The notes beneath the pieces are model-generated. The model was not told the DNA's origin. It was given only the letters and a program-made list of their open reading frames with translations, and made no database searches. The position numbers and the translations under genes are program-made. 64,000 nucleotides of DNA from Halichondria panicea (lineage: Eukaryota; Porifera; Demospongiae; Suberitida; Halichondriidae): positions 2,298,201 through 2,362,200 of the forward strand of contig NC_087379.1 of assembly GCF_963675165.1 (NCBI RefSeq), in the 5' to 3' direction. Positions 1-18,760 of the stretch are shown piece by piece (position 1 is the stretch's first letter; each line of letters begins with the position of its first letter).

Positions 1-189
1 GGAAGGGAGGGTAAATAGTTAAGATTTTGTACACTTTTCTCTGCACAAATTGTGCCTAAATTGTATACTAGAGTATGCTTTAGTATACATACTATAATTA
101 TGAAGCTTATGTTCATATAACATAAAAGTGAACTATTACTTTACTACAACTAGGTTGCTACGTGTACATGTACATGTATGACACAAATG

Positions 190-460
190 TCTATTTGGGT
201 TGAGTTCGGCCCAGGAAGTTATGTGGTCAATAATGTTTATTTATGCTTTATGTGGTGGACGAGTAAGCCAGGTGCTTCTATATGGGAGATGCTAACTTTT
301 AGCTGGTTGGAGCTAATCAGCTCTACAGCATTTAAATAGAAGCGCTATTTAACAAGGAAACCAATGGTATATAAAACTTTACACTTCAGTGAAGTATGAC
401 AAAGTTATGACAACTTTATTTATGACAACTTTATGAAGGTCGAACTCAACACAAATGACT
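190..460. mobile_element. inverted-repeat element at the 3' end of AP3D1
   Basis: A GTTGAGTTCG core near 200 recurs inverted near 437-450 (CGAACTCAAC), giving short imperfect terminal repeats about 270 bp apart. The inner part 200-330 aligns with the reverse complement of 54350-54500, sharing ATGCTAACTTT(T)AGCTGGTTG and the same flanking order. This reads as a dispersed MITE-like element; its exact ends are not defined. Confidence 0.5.
237..320 (-). other. AP3D1: candidate terminal exon of AP3D1, inside a dispersed repeat
   Basis: After the donor at 568/567 the protein needs about 30 more residues. On the minus strand an acceptor AG at 322-321 is followed by 27 in-phase codons and a TAA at 239-237. 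The peptide (…NQLKVSISHIEAPGLLV…) loosely resembles the family's final beta strand. AATAAA overlaps the stop. Against it, the segment lies in a repeat (about 190-460) with a relative at 54350-54500, so the open frame may be chance. If the intron is not spliced, the frame ends four codons later at 556-554. Confidence 0.35.
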
Positions 461-568
461 TTAACAGTGTGCAAGAGTCCAGTCAGCGCTATATATATAC
501 CACATGTCACTGTACTTAATCACATGCATGTCACGTGTACCAGCTACCAAGTGTCAGTGTGTACTTAC

Positions 569-3500
569 CTGAGCCTTGAGCAGTATGCAGATGTGGTGGT
601 TGGCAATAGAGGAGCCGTACAAAGAGGCACTCTCATCAATCTTCTCCACTACCATAAGATGGAGGGTCCCTGCAATGGCCGTCAGGGCACTGCTGAAGTC
701 AGGAGTCTGGGAGAACTTGACCTGTGTCAAGTGTGTGTATATGTGTGGTGAGGGGGTATGTGATTGTGTCTACAAAATGAAACCCCTTTTACCGTGCAGT
801 GCTAATTAAGAATCTCCACAAAACTTCTTCTAGACCTCAATTGCTAACATTTTAACCAAAGCATCTGAAATATCTAGTGGTAAACCTCAAAATGCACAAC
901 ACAGTCAACTGTCTCCAACCTGTCTCTATGACCTCGTTAGGTACATTGTACCAACTTACGCTAATAAGAACGCAAAGCAAAGTGTGTGTGTGTGTGTGTG
1001 CTCACCTTAATGGCCTGGGTGTCACAGAGACTGCCCCCTCCCAACCAGTTGGCCAACTGTTGCCTGAGAGATTTCAAAGTAATGATAATGATATTCATGC
1101 TAGAATCACCAGCAATGCTACTGTGCTGTACAACACATCCGGTAGCAATTGTAGTACACACCTGTAGTGAAACCTAGCCCTACAAGTGTCACCCTTTATA
1201 ATAATTATACTGCCAGGTTTATGGGTCCCAAGCCTCCGTGTTTGGACCGGTGTTAGCAGGCCACCTATTTATATATAGCCGCTACTGGTATGCCCAAGGG
1301 CTCTACCCTACAGACAGGTTTCACTGTTTACTGAGTGTGAGGACTCACTGGGAACAAGGCACTGGGCAGATGAATGCTGAGCAGGGGAGCATGATCTTGA
1401 AGTCCAGCTTCTCTCCAGTCGTACCAGTCTCAGACTACAGGGGGGAGGGGGTGATACAATATGTACACTGATAGTGTGATCGAAACACTGTACACCACAC
1501 CAGAGGAGGTACGACAACATCACGTGCATGCGTGGACAATGGAATGTCAATTAACATGCAGCAAAGATGCATGCTGATGATGGGAGGGGCCGTATCTTTA
1601 AACCACACCCACACAACTTTTTGCTGCTATTGATTGACATTCCATTATCTACGCACGTGATGTTGTCGTACCTCCTCTGGTACATGTACCACACACTCAG
1701 TATACTATATAACAATGCCTATGATCTTAGGAAGTTGGAATACACTACTTAGAGCTAAAAATAAATGAGAGCATAAAATATGTGTTTTGGTCAATTTTAA
1801 AGCTGCAAAAACCTTATGCGATTTACTTGTTAAATGCCGCAATTTCAATGGGATTGTAAATAAAGCCAACTAGAGCACTGAAGTGCTAACTCTCGACTGT
1901 TTACTTCAATCAATAAATAGTAGTATGTATGAAGCACGGAAGCTTACTAAGTAGCAAGGCTGACTAAGGAGAAGTAACACGAAATTTCATTGTTCCTGAT
2001 ACAGGATCACTTCAGCTGTAAATACGTACCTCGAAAAGGACGCATGTACAGTGTAGCTACATGTACCAACGTGCAAGTTCAAGCTTCTTACTCAATACTG
2101 TATGAAGTCTAAAAGAAAGGCAATATGCATATGCATGTACAGGTACCCACAATTGAGTTACGAAATAGTAGCTACGTATACCTACCGTATCCAGTACAAA
2201 TGCATACAATACAGTTTCATACTTTGAACCATGTGTACTGACTACCGCTCATACCTTGACCATGTAGGTGGTGGTTCCCCTGAGTTTCTGAGGCATGAGG
2301 AAGCTCTGCACATAGAAGGTGAACTGACACTCGTTGGCTGCCCCGGGAGGTAGCTGGAAGGGTAGCTTCACACTGTCATGGCTGCCAGTACCCATCTGAA
2401 AAGGGGAGAAGACAAACAAACAATACTTCAAAGAGATTCATATTAAACATATTTTTGTTAGGACAACGGACTCCATTTATCAGTAGGTGTAAAGGACGGT
2501 TTAACAATTCCGATCCCCATCACATGTACATGTGTACATCATGACCAAAGGCCACGTAAAGCTTTGACACCTGTCTAAGATACACGCATAGCATCATACA
2601 TGCAGGCTGCATGTGTCACTCACTGGTCTCTCTAGTTTGGTGTTGAGAGAGTCCAACACGTTGAAGTCCAAGGAGACCAGCTGGTGGTCTGTTAGGTTGC
2701 TGCAGGATAGGGGGGGGTTATAGCGGAATGTACATAGGAAAAGTATGGTGTTCAATCGTTGTGTAACAACTCACTGGAAGATTACAGCCACGGTCACCTG
2801 ACCATTGTAGAGCATGTTGGGCCTAGTCTCGTATGTCTGTAAGAGTGGGAGGGGTGAACAGTGTGTCATACTATGCTGGTAATAACCCACCATTTTTATG
2901 TTCTGGTCTTCAGTAAGGAGCTTGAATGAGGAGACAGGCTGAATAGGAAATGGAGGTTTATTGAGCAATAAAAGCACTAAAAACACACATGTAGACACGT
3001 ATTACACAACAATGAATCAGAATAATTTGTAGAATGAGTGATCTCTCTACCTCTTTAGGAGCCTCTATATCTAGTCCCATGAGCTCTGAGCCGGTTGCCA
3101 CGGCAGCAGTGACAGGTTGCTCTTCCTCTCCTTCTTTGTTCCTCCTCTTCTTTCCTTTACTATCCTTTTTGGTCTTCTGTAGTGGCACCAAAAAAGAATT
3201 AACTTTGTCACTATTTTGCACCAACGTGGACACAAGGGTTCAGCTACATTGTACAGTGCATATACATGTACCTTCAGGGGGGCCGAGGGGGGTAATTTGT
3301 CCCCCCTAGGATCAGGCTTAATAGGCATTTGTACTGCTATAATTTGAGCTAAAATTGCACCAGAATCAATCTAAGGCCCTCAAATATCCAATTTTTCCGG
3401 GGGAGCATGCCCCTAGACCCTCCTATAGTTTGACGTGCACTGAAGTATACGCTGCGGGGGGTTTTCCCCCCTGACCCCAAATCCTGGATGCAGCCCTGTG

Positions 3501-6500
3501 TATAACCTGTAAAATAGACTCATTGACAAGTCAAATAAATTAGTGCATAAAACTAGCACCCCAGAGTCTGAGACATAGGTACAGGTACAGGTGTACATAT
3601 AAGGTTGGTTATTAGAGACAATGTACATGTATATACTATTACCTTCTCTCCTTTCTTCCTTCTTTTCTTTCCTGCCTCCTCTGTCGTGTCCTCAGCAGCA
3701 GCTGGGGGTGGTGGTGGCTGTTTGGGTGTGTCTGATTTGGCATCAGAGGACTTATCAGGACCTGAGAGCCAGAAGTCTAGGTCGTTCAACTCTCCTGTGA
3801 GGGTGGGATAGAGAGGAGTGATGAGTACATGCACCACATGACATTGGTACACCCATTTGACACAATATTGTGCATGCAGTTAAAACTTAAAATCTCATAG
3901 TTTTTCTTTTCTAAGTTGGATAGAACACTTCCTTTAGCCAATCAAATTGCAGTATTTATGGCAAACATGATCTAAAGTCATGTAGAATCATTCGCGAAGA
4001 ATTCAGTTGTTCTACATACTTGGAATTGGTAATGAAAACCCATGCACCATAACTTGACAAAACACAGTCATGAGTGTGATTATAGAGTGACTAAGACTTA
4101 CATACTATAGGGTCACTCCGTACAGGTCATACACACAAGCAGCCCCACATACACCAACACAGTCCTTCTCTCGAATATCACTCTTCCTACAGTCTTAGTA
4201 TTGCCATGCACACACACTAACCTTCCTCCTTGCTCTCTCCCACTGGCTCTGGTTGGTCCACAGTGGTGTCCACAGCTGGTGGCTCCTCCTCTACCTCTCC
4301 CACGTCTATCAGAGAGGCCTTCTTGCCGCCCTTCTTCTTCTTTCCTCTTTTCCTGCCTTCATCACCCTCAATCTCATCTTCAGCCATTTCCTGTATAATG
4401 AGATTGTCCTCTCTGAGCAATATGTATACTAGCAGGTGTGAGACTTAAAATTCACAGGAAGTAAGATATTACATTGAATCTATGGAATTATCATTCACCT
4501 TCTTCTTTCTTCTCTTCTTCTCCTTCTTTGAAGGCTATAAAAAATGATAATGGAGATTGAATTTAGTGATTTTATGTACATGTACGTATTTATATGTAAG
4601 CACCCTACAAAAATGTAACAAGCAATTCAATTCAGCACCCACCTCCTCCAGTTTGCCCTCCTCTGTTGTGTCCATTGGTGCCACTACTCTATGGGAGCGC
4701 ACAGGAAGCATTTCATCATCTCTCAGTGGACTGTGGAGTGGGTGGAGAACAAGTACATTCAGCATTGACTATAATTCATTGTACATTTGCATGTACGATA
4801 AATAGTAGCACACAGTCACTCAGGCCTTCATTTTGCAATGAGAGGGCAATATTACAGCTTGAGAAATGAGTGAGCTGTGAGAGGGGAGGGGGAGCCGGCT
4901 ATCTGTGTGCCATTGTACACAAATATCTATACATTCTTAGGCACTATTTGAAGCAGCTTGAACGACGGCCTCTCTCACCTAATGGAACATTGCTTTTAAT
5001 CGCCTGCTGATCGAACACACAAAATGACAGCTTTAAGAAATATTTACGTATGGAACAGAAAGAGTAGACGAAGGTCAATCAGCTTGTAGAATAGCTATAT
5101 GCAAATGCTATGTATACATTGAGTGTTTTTCATTACAACGCAATTTGTCAATTCCCAGGGGGTGATGTGTGACCCTCCCCTAAATTAACCCTGACACCTG
5201 GCCACCATAAAAAGCCTGAATAAAGAGGTACAACAAACAGCTCACTCACGCATCAAGGTTCTGATCCAAGGCATTGAACCGCTCGTCTTTTACGACTGCC
5301 GCCACCGCTCCTTTCTTCTTCTTCTTCTTTCTGTCCTCATCAGAAAGATCCACCCCCTCTGGGAGTTCTTCCACCGCAGTGTCTACTGTCGGCCGGGGGG
5401 CAATCACCTCTTCATCTGAGCTATCCTCTTGTTGACCTTTCTTGCCACGTCTCTTCTTTTTCTTTCTTCTGTCCTTCTTTGAGATAGGAGTCTTCAGTGA
5501 AGGGTCATCTGCAATTAGCAGAACGCACGTAATTATCACAGAGCCAATTAGCAACAAAATGATGGACCAAAATGTAGTATAACACAGTAAGTAAGTACTG
5601 AGTACAGCCATGCACTCCTGGTACAGCAAAGGGATTATTTTTGTAGGATACTTGAGGAATAACTTCTTTTAACATACAGATCTATATCGGAAAGCTTGTA
5701 TGGAGATTTGAGACTTCTTATTCAGTACCAGTATAGTATTGCATACATACTCACCAATGACCAAGGCTACTCCCAGCTCCAGTTTGCTGACGGGGATGTT
5801 GCTGACGTCCATTCTACTGGCCAGTCCAGAAGACTCGTCGGCTCTGGCAGGAGTGGAGGACTTGGACGAGGGCTTCAGATAGTGAGGGTTGCTCATCTGG
5901 TCTTGCAGACGCTGCTCTCGACGCTGGGGGGGGGTGGAGTTAGGGAATTGAAGGGTTACATGTACGTACATGTAGGTGCAGGTAGTTTTCAATACTGATA
6001 GATTAGTTGTACTGTGTGTACATGTACAGGCCTTAATGGCTAACAGTATTCATTATCTCTGCCTTGTTTTACACCTCCAATGCCAAACGTCTCAGCTACA
6101 TGTGTGTAGTCATCATCAGTGGAAAAATAAGACTGTTGAATAATACCCACATATTCAACACACCTTCTCCATCTCCAGCTCTTCCTCTTTCTCCTCCTTA
6201 TTCCTCTTCCGTCTCTTGCCCTTGCTCATGGGACTCTTGTCTCCACCCATTGTCCCCCGTGTGCTGGACGGCTCCAACAAGAAGCCCAGTTCATCCTTGA
6301 ACTCATTATCACTCTCAGGGGGAGGCTCATAGATCCACTTGTCCAGGTCCAGGCTGCACAGAGGTGGGAGGGGGGGGGGGGGAGAGATACAACTCAACAT
6401 ACTTCATGTACTGTAAGTGCTAAACATTATAACTATCAAAATGACATATGTACATGTACAGGGGGAAAGGGGGATATCCCCCCCCCCTAAAATTTGCATT

Positions 6501-9500
6501 CAGGTATTAGATGGGGTCCATAGCTGGCAATTTTACATACTAACAGGGTATTGAAATAACAGTTGACCTTCTTTTCTAGTTACTTTTCTTATCTACTTCA
6601 AAATCCTGTATGACACCCTGATGTATTATCAGCAAAGCCAATCCCTGAATATGAACAGTACATGTACATGTATCCTCTAGAGGACTAACACTAATAAATA
6701 CGTGTGCTGGTTAGAATACACATTACTCACCCCTCGGGTATTGGCACTTTCTTCTGAGCGTTTGAGGCGACTGGCTTGAGGTCCCCTGCAAACAGGCTGA
6801 CCAACTCATCGGCCACGGCTGCTCCCTTGCCCTGCAGCTTGACAATGTACTTCATGAGTTGCAGGATGCAGCATGCTCTCTCCTGGACCTCCAGGTCACC
6901 AGACTGGATGAAGATAGGTAGTCTCTCCACCAGCATGGCACCCACCTCCTCTAGAGCCTCGGAGGTACCCTGAGGGGAGAAAGGAATACAAGGTATTAGC
7001 AAAGCAAGAGTTTGTAATGCAGAAAAAGCACCCACTTTATTATTATTCACTTCTTAAGGTAGTGACTCAGACGCTAGAGAAAGAATTTTAATTGTACAAT
7101 GTAATTCTTTTTGCGGCATACATGTACAGTGTAACATGTACTGTAACAGTACATTAATTCGCACATTAAAGAGTACTACTGTAAATACATGAATACATGA
7201 TGTAAAAGATTTGCGCAACCCGACTAAAGAGGTTCATGATGAGGGACTCACCTCGGCCTCAGCAGTGACCAGGATACTGGAGTACAGCTTGACCAGGTTC
7301 TGCACAAACACGGCTTGGATGTGAGCAGGCAATGCCGTCACCTTGGGGTTGAGTAGAGCATCGAGACTGGCTCTAGGGTCACTCAAATGCTCCGAGAATT
7401 CTCCCACTATCCAGGCAGCTGCGTACAAGACCTCACAGATCCCCTCACTCTGTGTGCTGCCTACAAAGAGGTGGGTATTCTCTAGAATGGTAGCCATTTG
7501 ACGGACAGCAAAGGAGCGGACATCTTTGACACGAATAGTCACGTCCAGCATCTGAGCCGCAATCTGTTTGCCATGACGGGTGCCCTCGAATTTTGTCATC
7601 TCCACAAGCACAGTGATGTACCTGTGTGGTCATGTGATATTATATGATAGTCATGTGATAATGATTATGGGGGGGTCATTCGACTATGAGCATGTGATGG
7701 CTTTATAGCTTACCACTCAAAGTTGGTGATGTACTGGTAGTTGTTGTGTGAACAGATCATGATAATCTTTGACAGCACCTCATCACGATAATCTGCGCAA
7801 GTGAGTAAAAACAAACATCTACAATAAGCTATTGTGGTCAGGTGCATGATCTAATTTATCAGTAAACGTATGATTTCAAAACCCAGAGATAAGGGTGGAC
7901 AGGGTCGGTAGGAATAAAAGGCCAGCAACAAATTATTGTCATCAAACCTGGAATTATAGGTCATACTGAATAGATATCTCATAGCCAGCCCATGCATGCA
8001 ACCACTGATCATTTTACCAGGTATACCATGGCATGCATACACAACCACTCACTGGCACTCTCAGAGGTGTCCATGTGATTGATGAGCTTCTTGACAATCT
8101 CCACAAGGTTCTTCTTGGACACCATTCCAGAGATGAGGTCCAGAGCTCTCAGTCTAATAGAGTCATCGCGATCCTCCAGACACTCAAGGATCAGGTCCCT
8201 GTGGTGGGTAAGGATCATGCATTACACAACTAACAATTGGTCGTGCTCAAAAGTAAAAAGTACATGATTTACTGTAGGTAGCACAAATCCTCTCCTCTTT
8301 ATGTACTGTGGAATTTTGTCAAAATTACTCTTAGACACAGTGCGAAAATTGTTTACAAAGGTCCCTCTTGGGCAGACAAGCAGTGGGTGTCATAAAAATA
8401 CAATGTAGGTGTTGCTGTTTTTTTTTTACGGAGGGTGGCCTGGATATAGTGTAACCATAACTATAACTGAGACGTTGTAACATAACGTGTACAGTCCTAG
8501 CTACTGTACCAGTGTTTCACACAGTCAGTATGAATCGACTTACTTGTGCTGTTGGACTATCTTTGGCTGTGCCTTGAGTATCTTGGCCATGGCCAGGAGG
8601 CCCAGATACTTGAGGTTCTGATCACTATCCTCAATGAACAGTCGCAGCTTGGACACACACAGCTGCACAGTGAGGAGCACAGTGTTAAACATGCACACGT
8701 TACAGCTAGGATTACAATCTACAATCTATATCGAACTATACACCAGTATACACATGTTGTTCAAAAGAAAATGCTGATTTATTGAATACGTAAGTACCGT
8801 ATATCTTCTAATTTATCGGACAGCAAAAAATAATTATTTTGGAAATTGTCCGGGTATAATTGGAACAGATTTTTATAGAGCATGCGAAGTGTCCGGAATA
8901 ATTAGAACAAGCAAGCAGCTGCATGCGAGCTAGCTAAGTTTAATAGAACAAGGTACGACTGAATAGTTGCACTAACTATCTAAAACTAGCTACTCAAAGC
9001 TATCTAACTGCAGCACTCCAAGTCTTACTTGCCGTCTATGAATGGTAACTCAACTTTTCAAGGTATTGTCCGGATATTTAGAACAAATGTAATATTAAAG
9101 TACTGGAGTGTCCGTTGTATTAGAACAACGAAAATTGCCCAAAAGAGTGTCCGGGGTAATTAAAAGTGTCCGATAAATTAGAAGATATACGGTAATTTAT
9201 AACTGGAAAGTTAATAAAAAGCGTCTTATTAGCCTAATAATTTGCCGTTGGTAAACACATACATGTACATGCACAGAATTGAAGCGCAGTAAAATTAATG
9301 ACGCCCACACACTCACTACAGTAAAACACACACTCGGCTCGGATAATAATACTAAACCCTAGCCTCAATCCCAGGCCGCACTGGAGGACTTGTGAAGGAG
9401 GCTAACTAAACCCCTGCACTATTGACCTGTATAGAGGCGGTGTGGTTGGGCAGGCCAGTGATAACAGTGGAGATGCACTCATAGAGCAGAGACATGGCTG

Positions 9501-11561
9501 TAGTGCTATGGATGAGGTTGGTGAGCGGTTCCACTAACTTCTTCCCAAGCCGAGGCTCTAGAGGCATCAGGGCTCCAAACTGACGAGGGGGGGAAGGATG
9601 GAGTCAGTGACACACAGAGTTGTACACAATTATTATGGTGTAGTTAAATTCTATATTCACCTTGTTTCTACCAGGAGTGCATGAATATACTACTCAATAA
9701 TTATACCAAGTCTATTTGTATATATTCTAAAAATGAACCAACTTTGAGGGCCCTTAACATAAATATAGAGCATTCAGTTTCAAAGTGTTCTGTACAAGCT
9801 CTTGGTGTTGGTGTGTTCACATTGAGTCAATGTACACCCACCAGCTTGATGATCTTGATGAGCATCCAGTTGTTGGTGGAGCTGGTCATGAGCTTGAAGA
9901 AGGTGGGGGCCAGAGAGAGGTAGTTGTGAGGGTTCTTACGGGCCAGCTCACAGATCACACTCACAGCAGCCGATTGGACGCCTGTAATTGTACAGTACGT
10001 GTATGTAAAACAGAGGATTCTTCACTAAGGAAACACAATTTAAGTACATTCACTTCATTACTGCGGAAACAACACACTGTAAAGTTCGCACTATGCTAAC
10101 ACAGTGGGTAGGGAGTGCCCCTTGAACTACTCACCAACATCAGGGTCGTCCAGTTTGTCCTTGAGTCGTGGGAAGGCAGGACGGAGGGCATCAGGAAAAG
10201 CCAGGAACACCTGAGACAGGGAAGAGGGAGGGAGGTAAATAATGAACAACTTCATCAAGTATGTAACAAGCAGCAACGTAGCTCAGCTAGGGTCGTTAAT
10301 GGTATAAGCTATTGTACATGGATTGCTCATAAAAGTGCTTGAATATTAATTGTTACCCAAATTGTGGAAGACATTCCCAAGAAACCAGATAGTGATTCAG
10401 TCAGTCTGAGGCACTACAAGACTGTTTCAATAATAGGATGTGTAAACACTACTTTAGAGAGAGGATAGAGGCATTTTCTAGTCAACTTGATCTCCACCCA
10501 CTCACCTTGTACATAACATAGATGGCCTTCTTCTTGAGGAAAGGTCGACTGGAGGACATGAGAGCAAGCACATCGTTAGCCAGGTCCCGAGCCAAGTCAG
10601 GCGTGATGAAGCATGCCAGCCCAGTGAGTGCCAATCCAGCATCGTACTGGTTAGAGGCGGAGATGTCCTTACGAATCATGTTAGTGGTGAGCATGACCAC
10701 ATCAAGATCCTTATGGAAGCACTGGGTGGCACCAAGGTAACCTATCCTCTGTGAGTGTGTGTGTGCGTGCGGAGGAGGGGCTTAACTAACCGACGAACAA
10801 TTTCCAACAAAATCGAGCACGTTGAAATTCGAAGTGGGAATCAAGTCCATAGAAATTGCTCATACTGTACGAACATGTACATGTACACTGTATTAATAAT
10901 GCATGTGTATTTGGGCACAAACTTTGTAAGTGAACTTTGTGGAGCTCATGACTTCAATCATGTTGAACGCTGCCCAACTGATATCGTAGCCCATCATCTG
11001 GAGCTGTAGGGGTTAAAAAATGACTTACACACTGAGACAACGAGAAGGTGACAAGGGAGTTAATGGTACACACATACAAAAACAATAGCCCAGGCAATTG
11101 TTCACATTCTCTCCAACACACTCTACAAGTACATCATGTGACACCATTCAACTCCTTATGGGAAGGCTATGTGCACTGCAATGAATAATAACATCAGCCT
11201 AGCAACACAGTGTTCTCAAGCCACACCTCAAAGCAGCATTGAACATGTGTGTACAGACAAACTGAAACTGGAAATATAAATTAATTACTGTACTGGAAAA
11301 TCAAATTATATTTACTGGGAAAGTTACTGTACATGAGATATGTACAATGAAATCCTTTACATGTAGTAACAGACAACTATGAGGAAATATAATTACATGT
11401 TGGTCATACACTTACGTACAAAAGTAAGATTCAGACCAGATGTAGAACTAACAACTAAACTTACATAGGTGAGCTTTGAGATGGCGTTGGCTTTGACAGA
11501 CATGTCTCCCAGCTTTAGCTCCTTCTTGATGTCAGTCATGGCCTGAGCAATGAAGTGGTGC

Positions 11562-11593
<32 letters not shown>

Positions 11594-11891
11594 CGTATGT
11601 TAGTTTGTGATGATGATACATGATTTCAGTTGATTGAGAACTACATGTATACGTTTCCAATTACAATGCTTTAATGCACGAATGCAACGGCGCCGTGGTA
11701 TATATTCGTGCTCTGCAGCTCTGCATGCACAAGGCAGAACCACAATGTATGCTTCTTAAACCACTGCTCTAACCTACCAAAAGGAGGTGACCCTATATCA
11801 ACATTGACTTGCACACACTCCTAGAGCTCACCTCAGAGCCTTTGTGGGCTCGAATGCCCCTCACTAGGTCACCCAGACTCTTTTCAAACAT
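569..11891 (-). CDS. AP3D1: AP-3 adaptor complex subunit delta, 27 exons placed
   Basis: Large subunit of the AP-3 coat, which sorts cargo from endosomes to lysosomes and related organelles. Exons 5'->3' on minus: 11891-11832, 11560-11465, 11003-10923, 10748-10506, 10210-10135, 9981-9842, 9579-9427, 8662-8544, 8198-8053, 7792-7714, 7621-7252, 6969-6731, 6353-6164, 5923-5755, 5508-5250, 4721-4643, 4534-4499, 4390-4222, 3794-3643, 3176-3051, 2938-2891, 2836-2775, 2699-2624, 2395-2255, 1434-1349, 1063-1006, 721-569. All junctions are GT-AG and in phase, giving 1202 codons (vertebrate delta is about 1150-1215). Residues 1-600 are the adaptin HEAT trunk (starts MFEKSLGDLVRGIRAHK; also MLTTNMIRKD, FITPDLARDLAND, GMVSKKNLVEIVKKL, AAQMLDVTIRVK). 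A Lys/Glu-rich hinge in many small exons follows, then the ear (LPFQLPPGAANECQF, VSLDFNVLDSLNTK). The last about 30 residues expected after ...HHICILLKAQ are not securely located. Identification is certain; single exon edges could shift slightly. Confidence 0.95.
1499..1682. mobile_element. MITE-like inverted repeat in an AP3D1 intron
   Basis: Arms of about 50 bp are near-perfect inverted copies: CAGAGGAGGTACGACAACAT at 1501 and its complement ending at about 1680. A roughly 80-bp centre separates them. The element lies in the intron between the exons at 2395-2255 and 1434-1349. No coding capacity. Confidence 0.7.
8795..9194. mobile_element. 400-bp TIR element, TACCGTATATCTTCTAA family
   Basis: It starts TACCGTATATCTTCTAATTT and ends with the exact inverted form at 9194. 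Repeated 'GTCCGG…ATTAGAACA' motifs fill the inside. It lies in the AP3D1 intron between the exons at 9579-9427 and 8662-8544. A degraded relative is at 49042-49635. Non-autonomous, no ORF. Confidence 0.8.
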
Positions 11892-12145
11892 CTTTCAAAC
11901 CTCAGCACACAGGTAATAGAGAGTTCAGTTCCTTCTTCTGTTCCTTGGGGTAGAGAAGAGATCTCGATAACGTCACACACACAGCTAGCTAGCTATAGGC
12001 GCTAGGCACATGACAGGTGGGCGGGGCTGATTGCTGTAATCAGTGTTGCAAATCTCTCCAGGAATGATTGATTATTCACGTGTTTTTGCAAGTAGATTTA
12101 CAGTTTGTTTGTGTAGCCAGCAGCAGCTAGCTAGCTATAATCAGT
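11892..12145. promoter_or_regulatory. shared head-to-head promoter, AP3D1 / ACSBG
   Basis: Only 254 bp separate the two start codons, which fire in opposite directions. The gap holds a GC box (GGGCGGGGC, 12019-12027), a CRE-like AACGTCAC (11969-11976) and an E-box CACGTG (12077-12082). It is probably a bidirectional promoter plus both short 5' UTRs. Transcription starts cannot be fixed from sequence. Confidence 0.6.
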
Positions 12146-18760
<6,615 letters not shown>

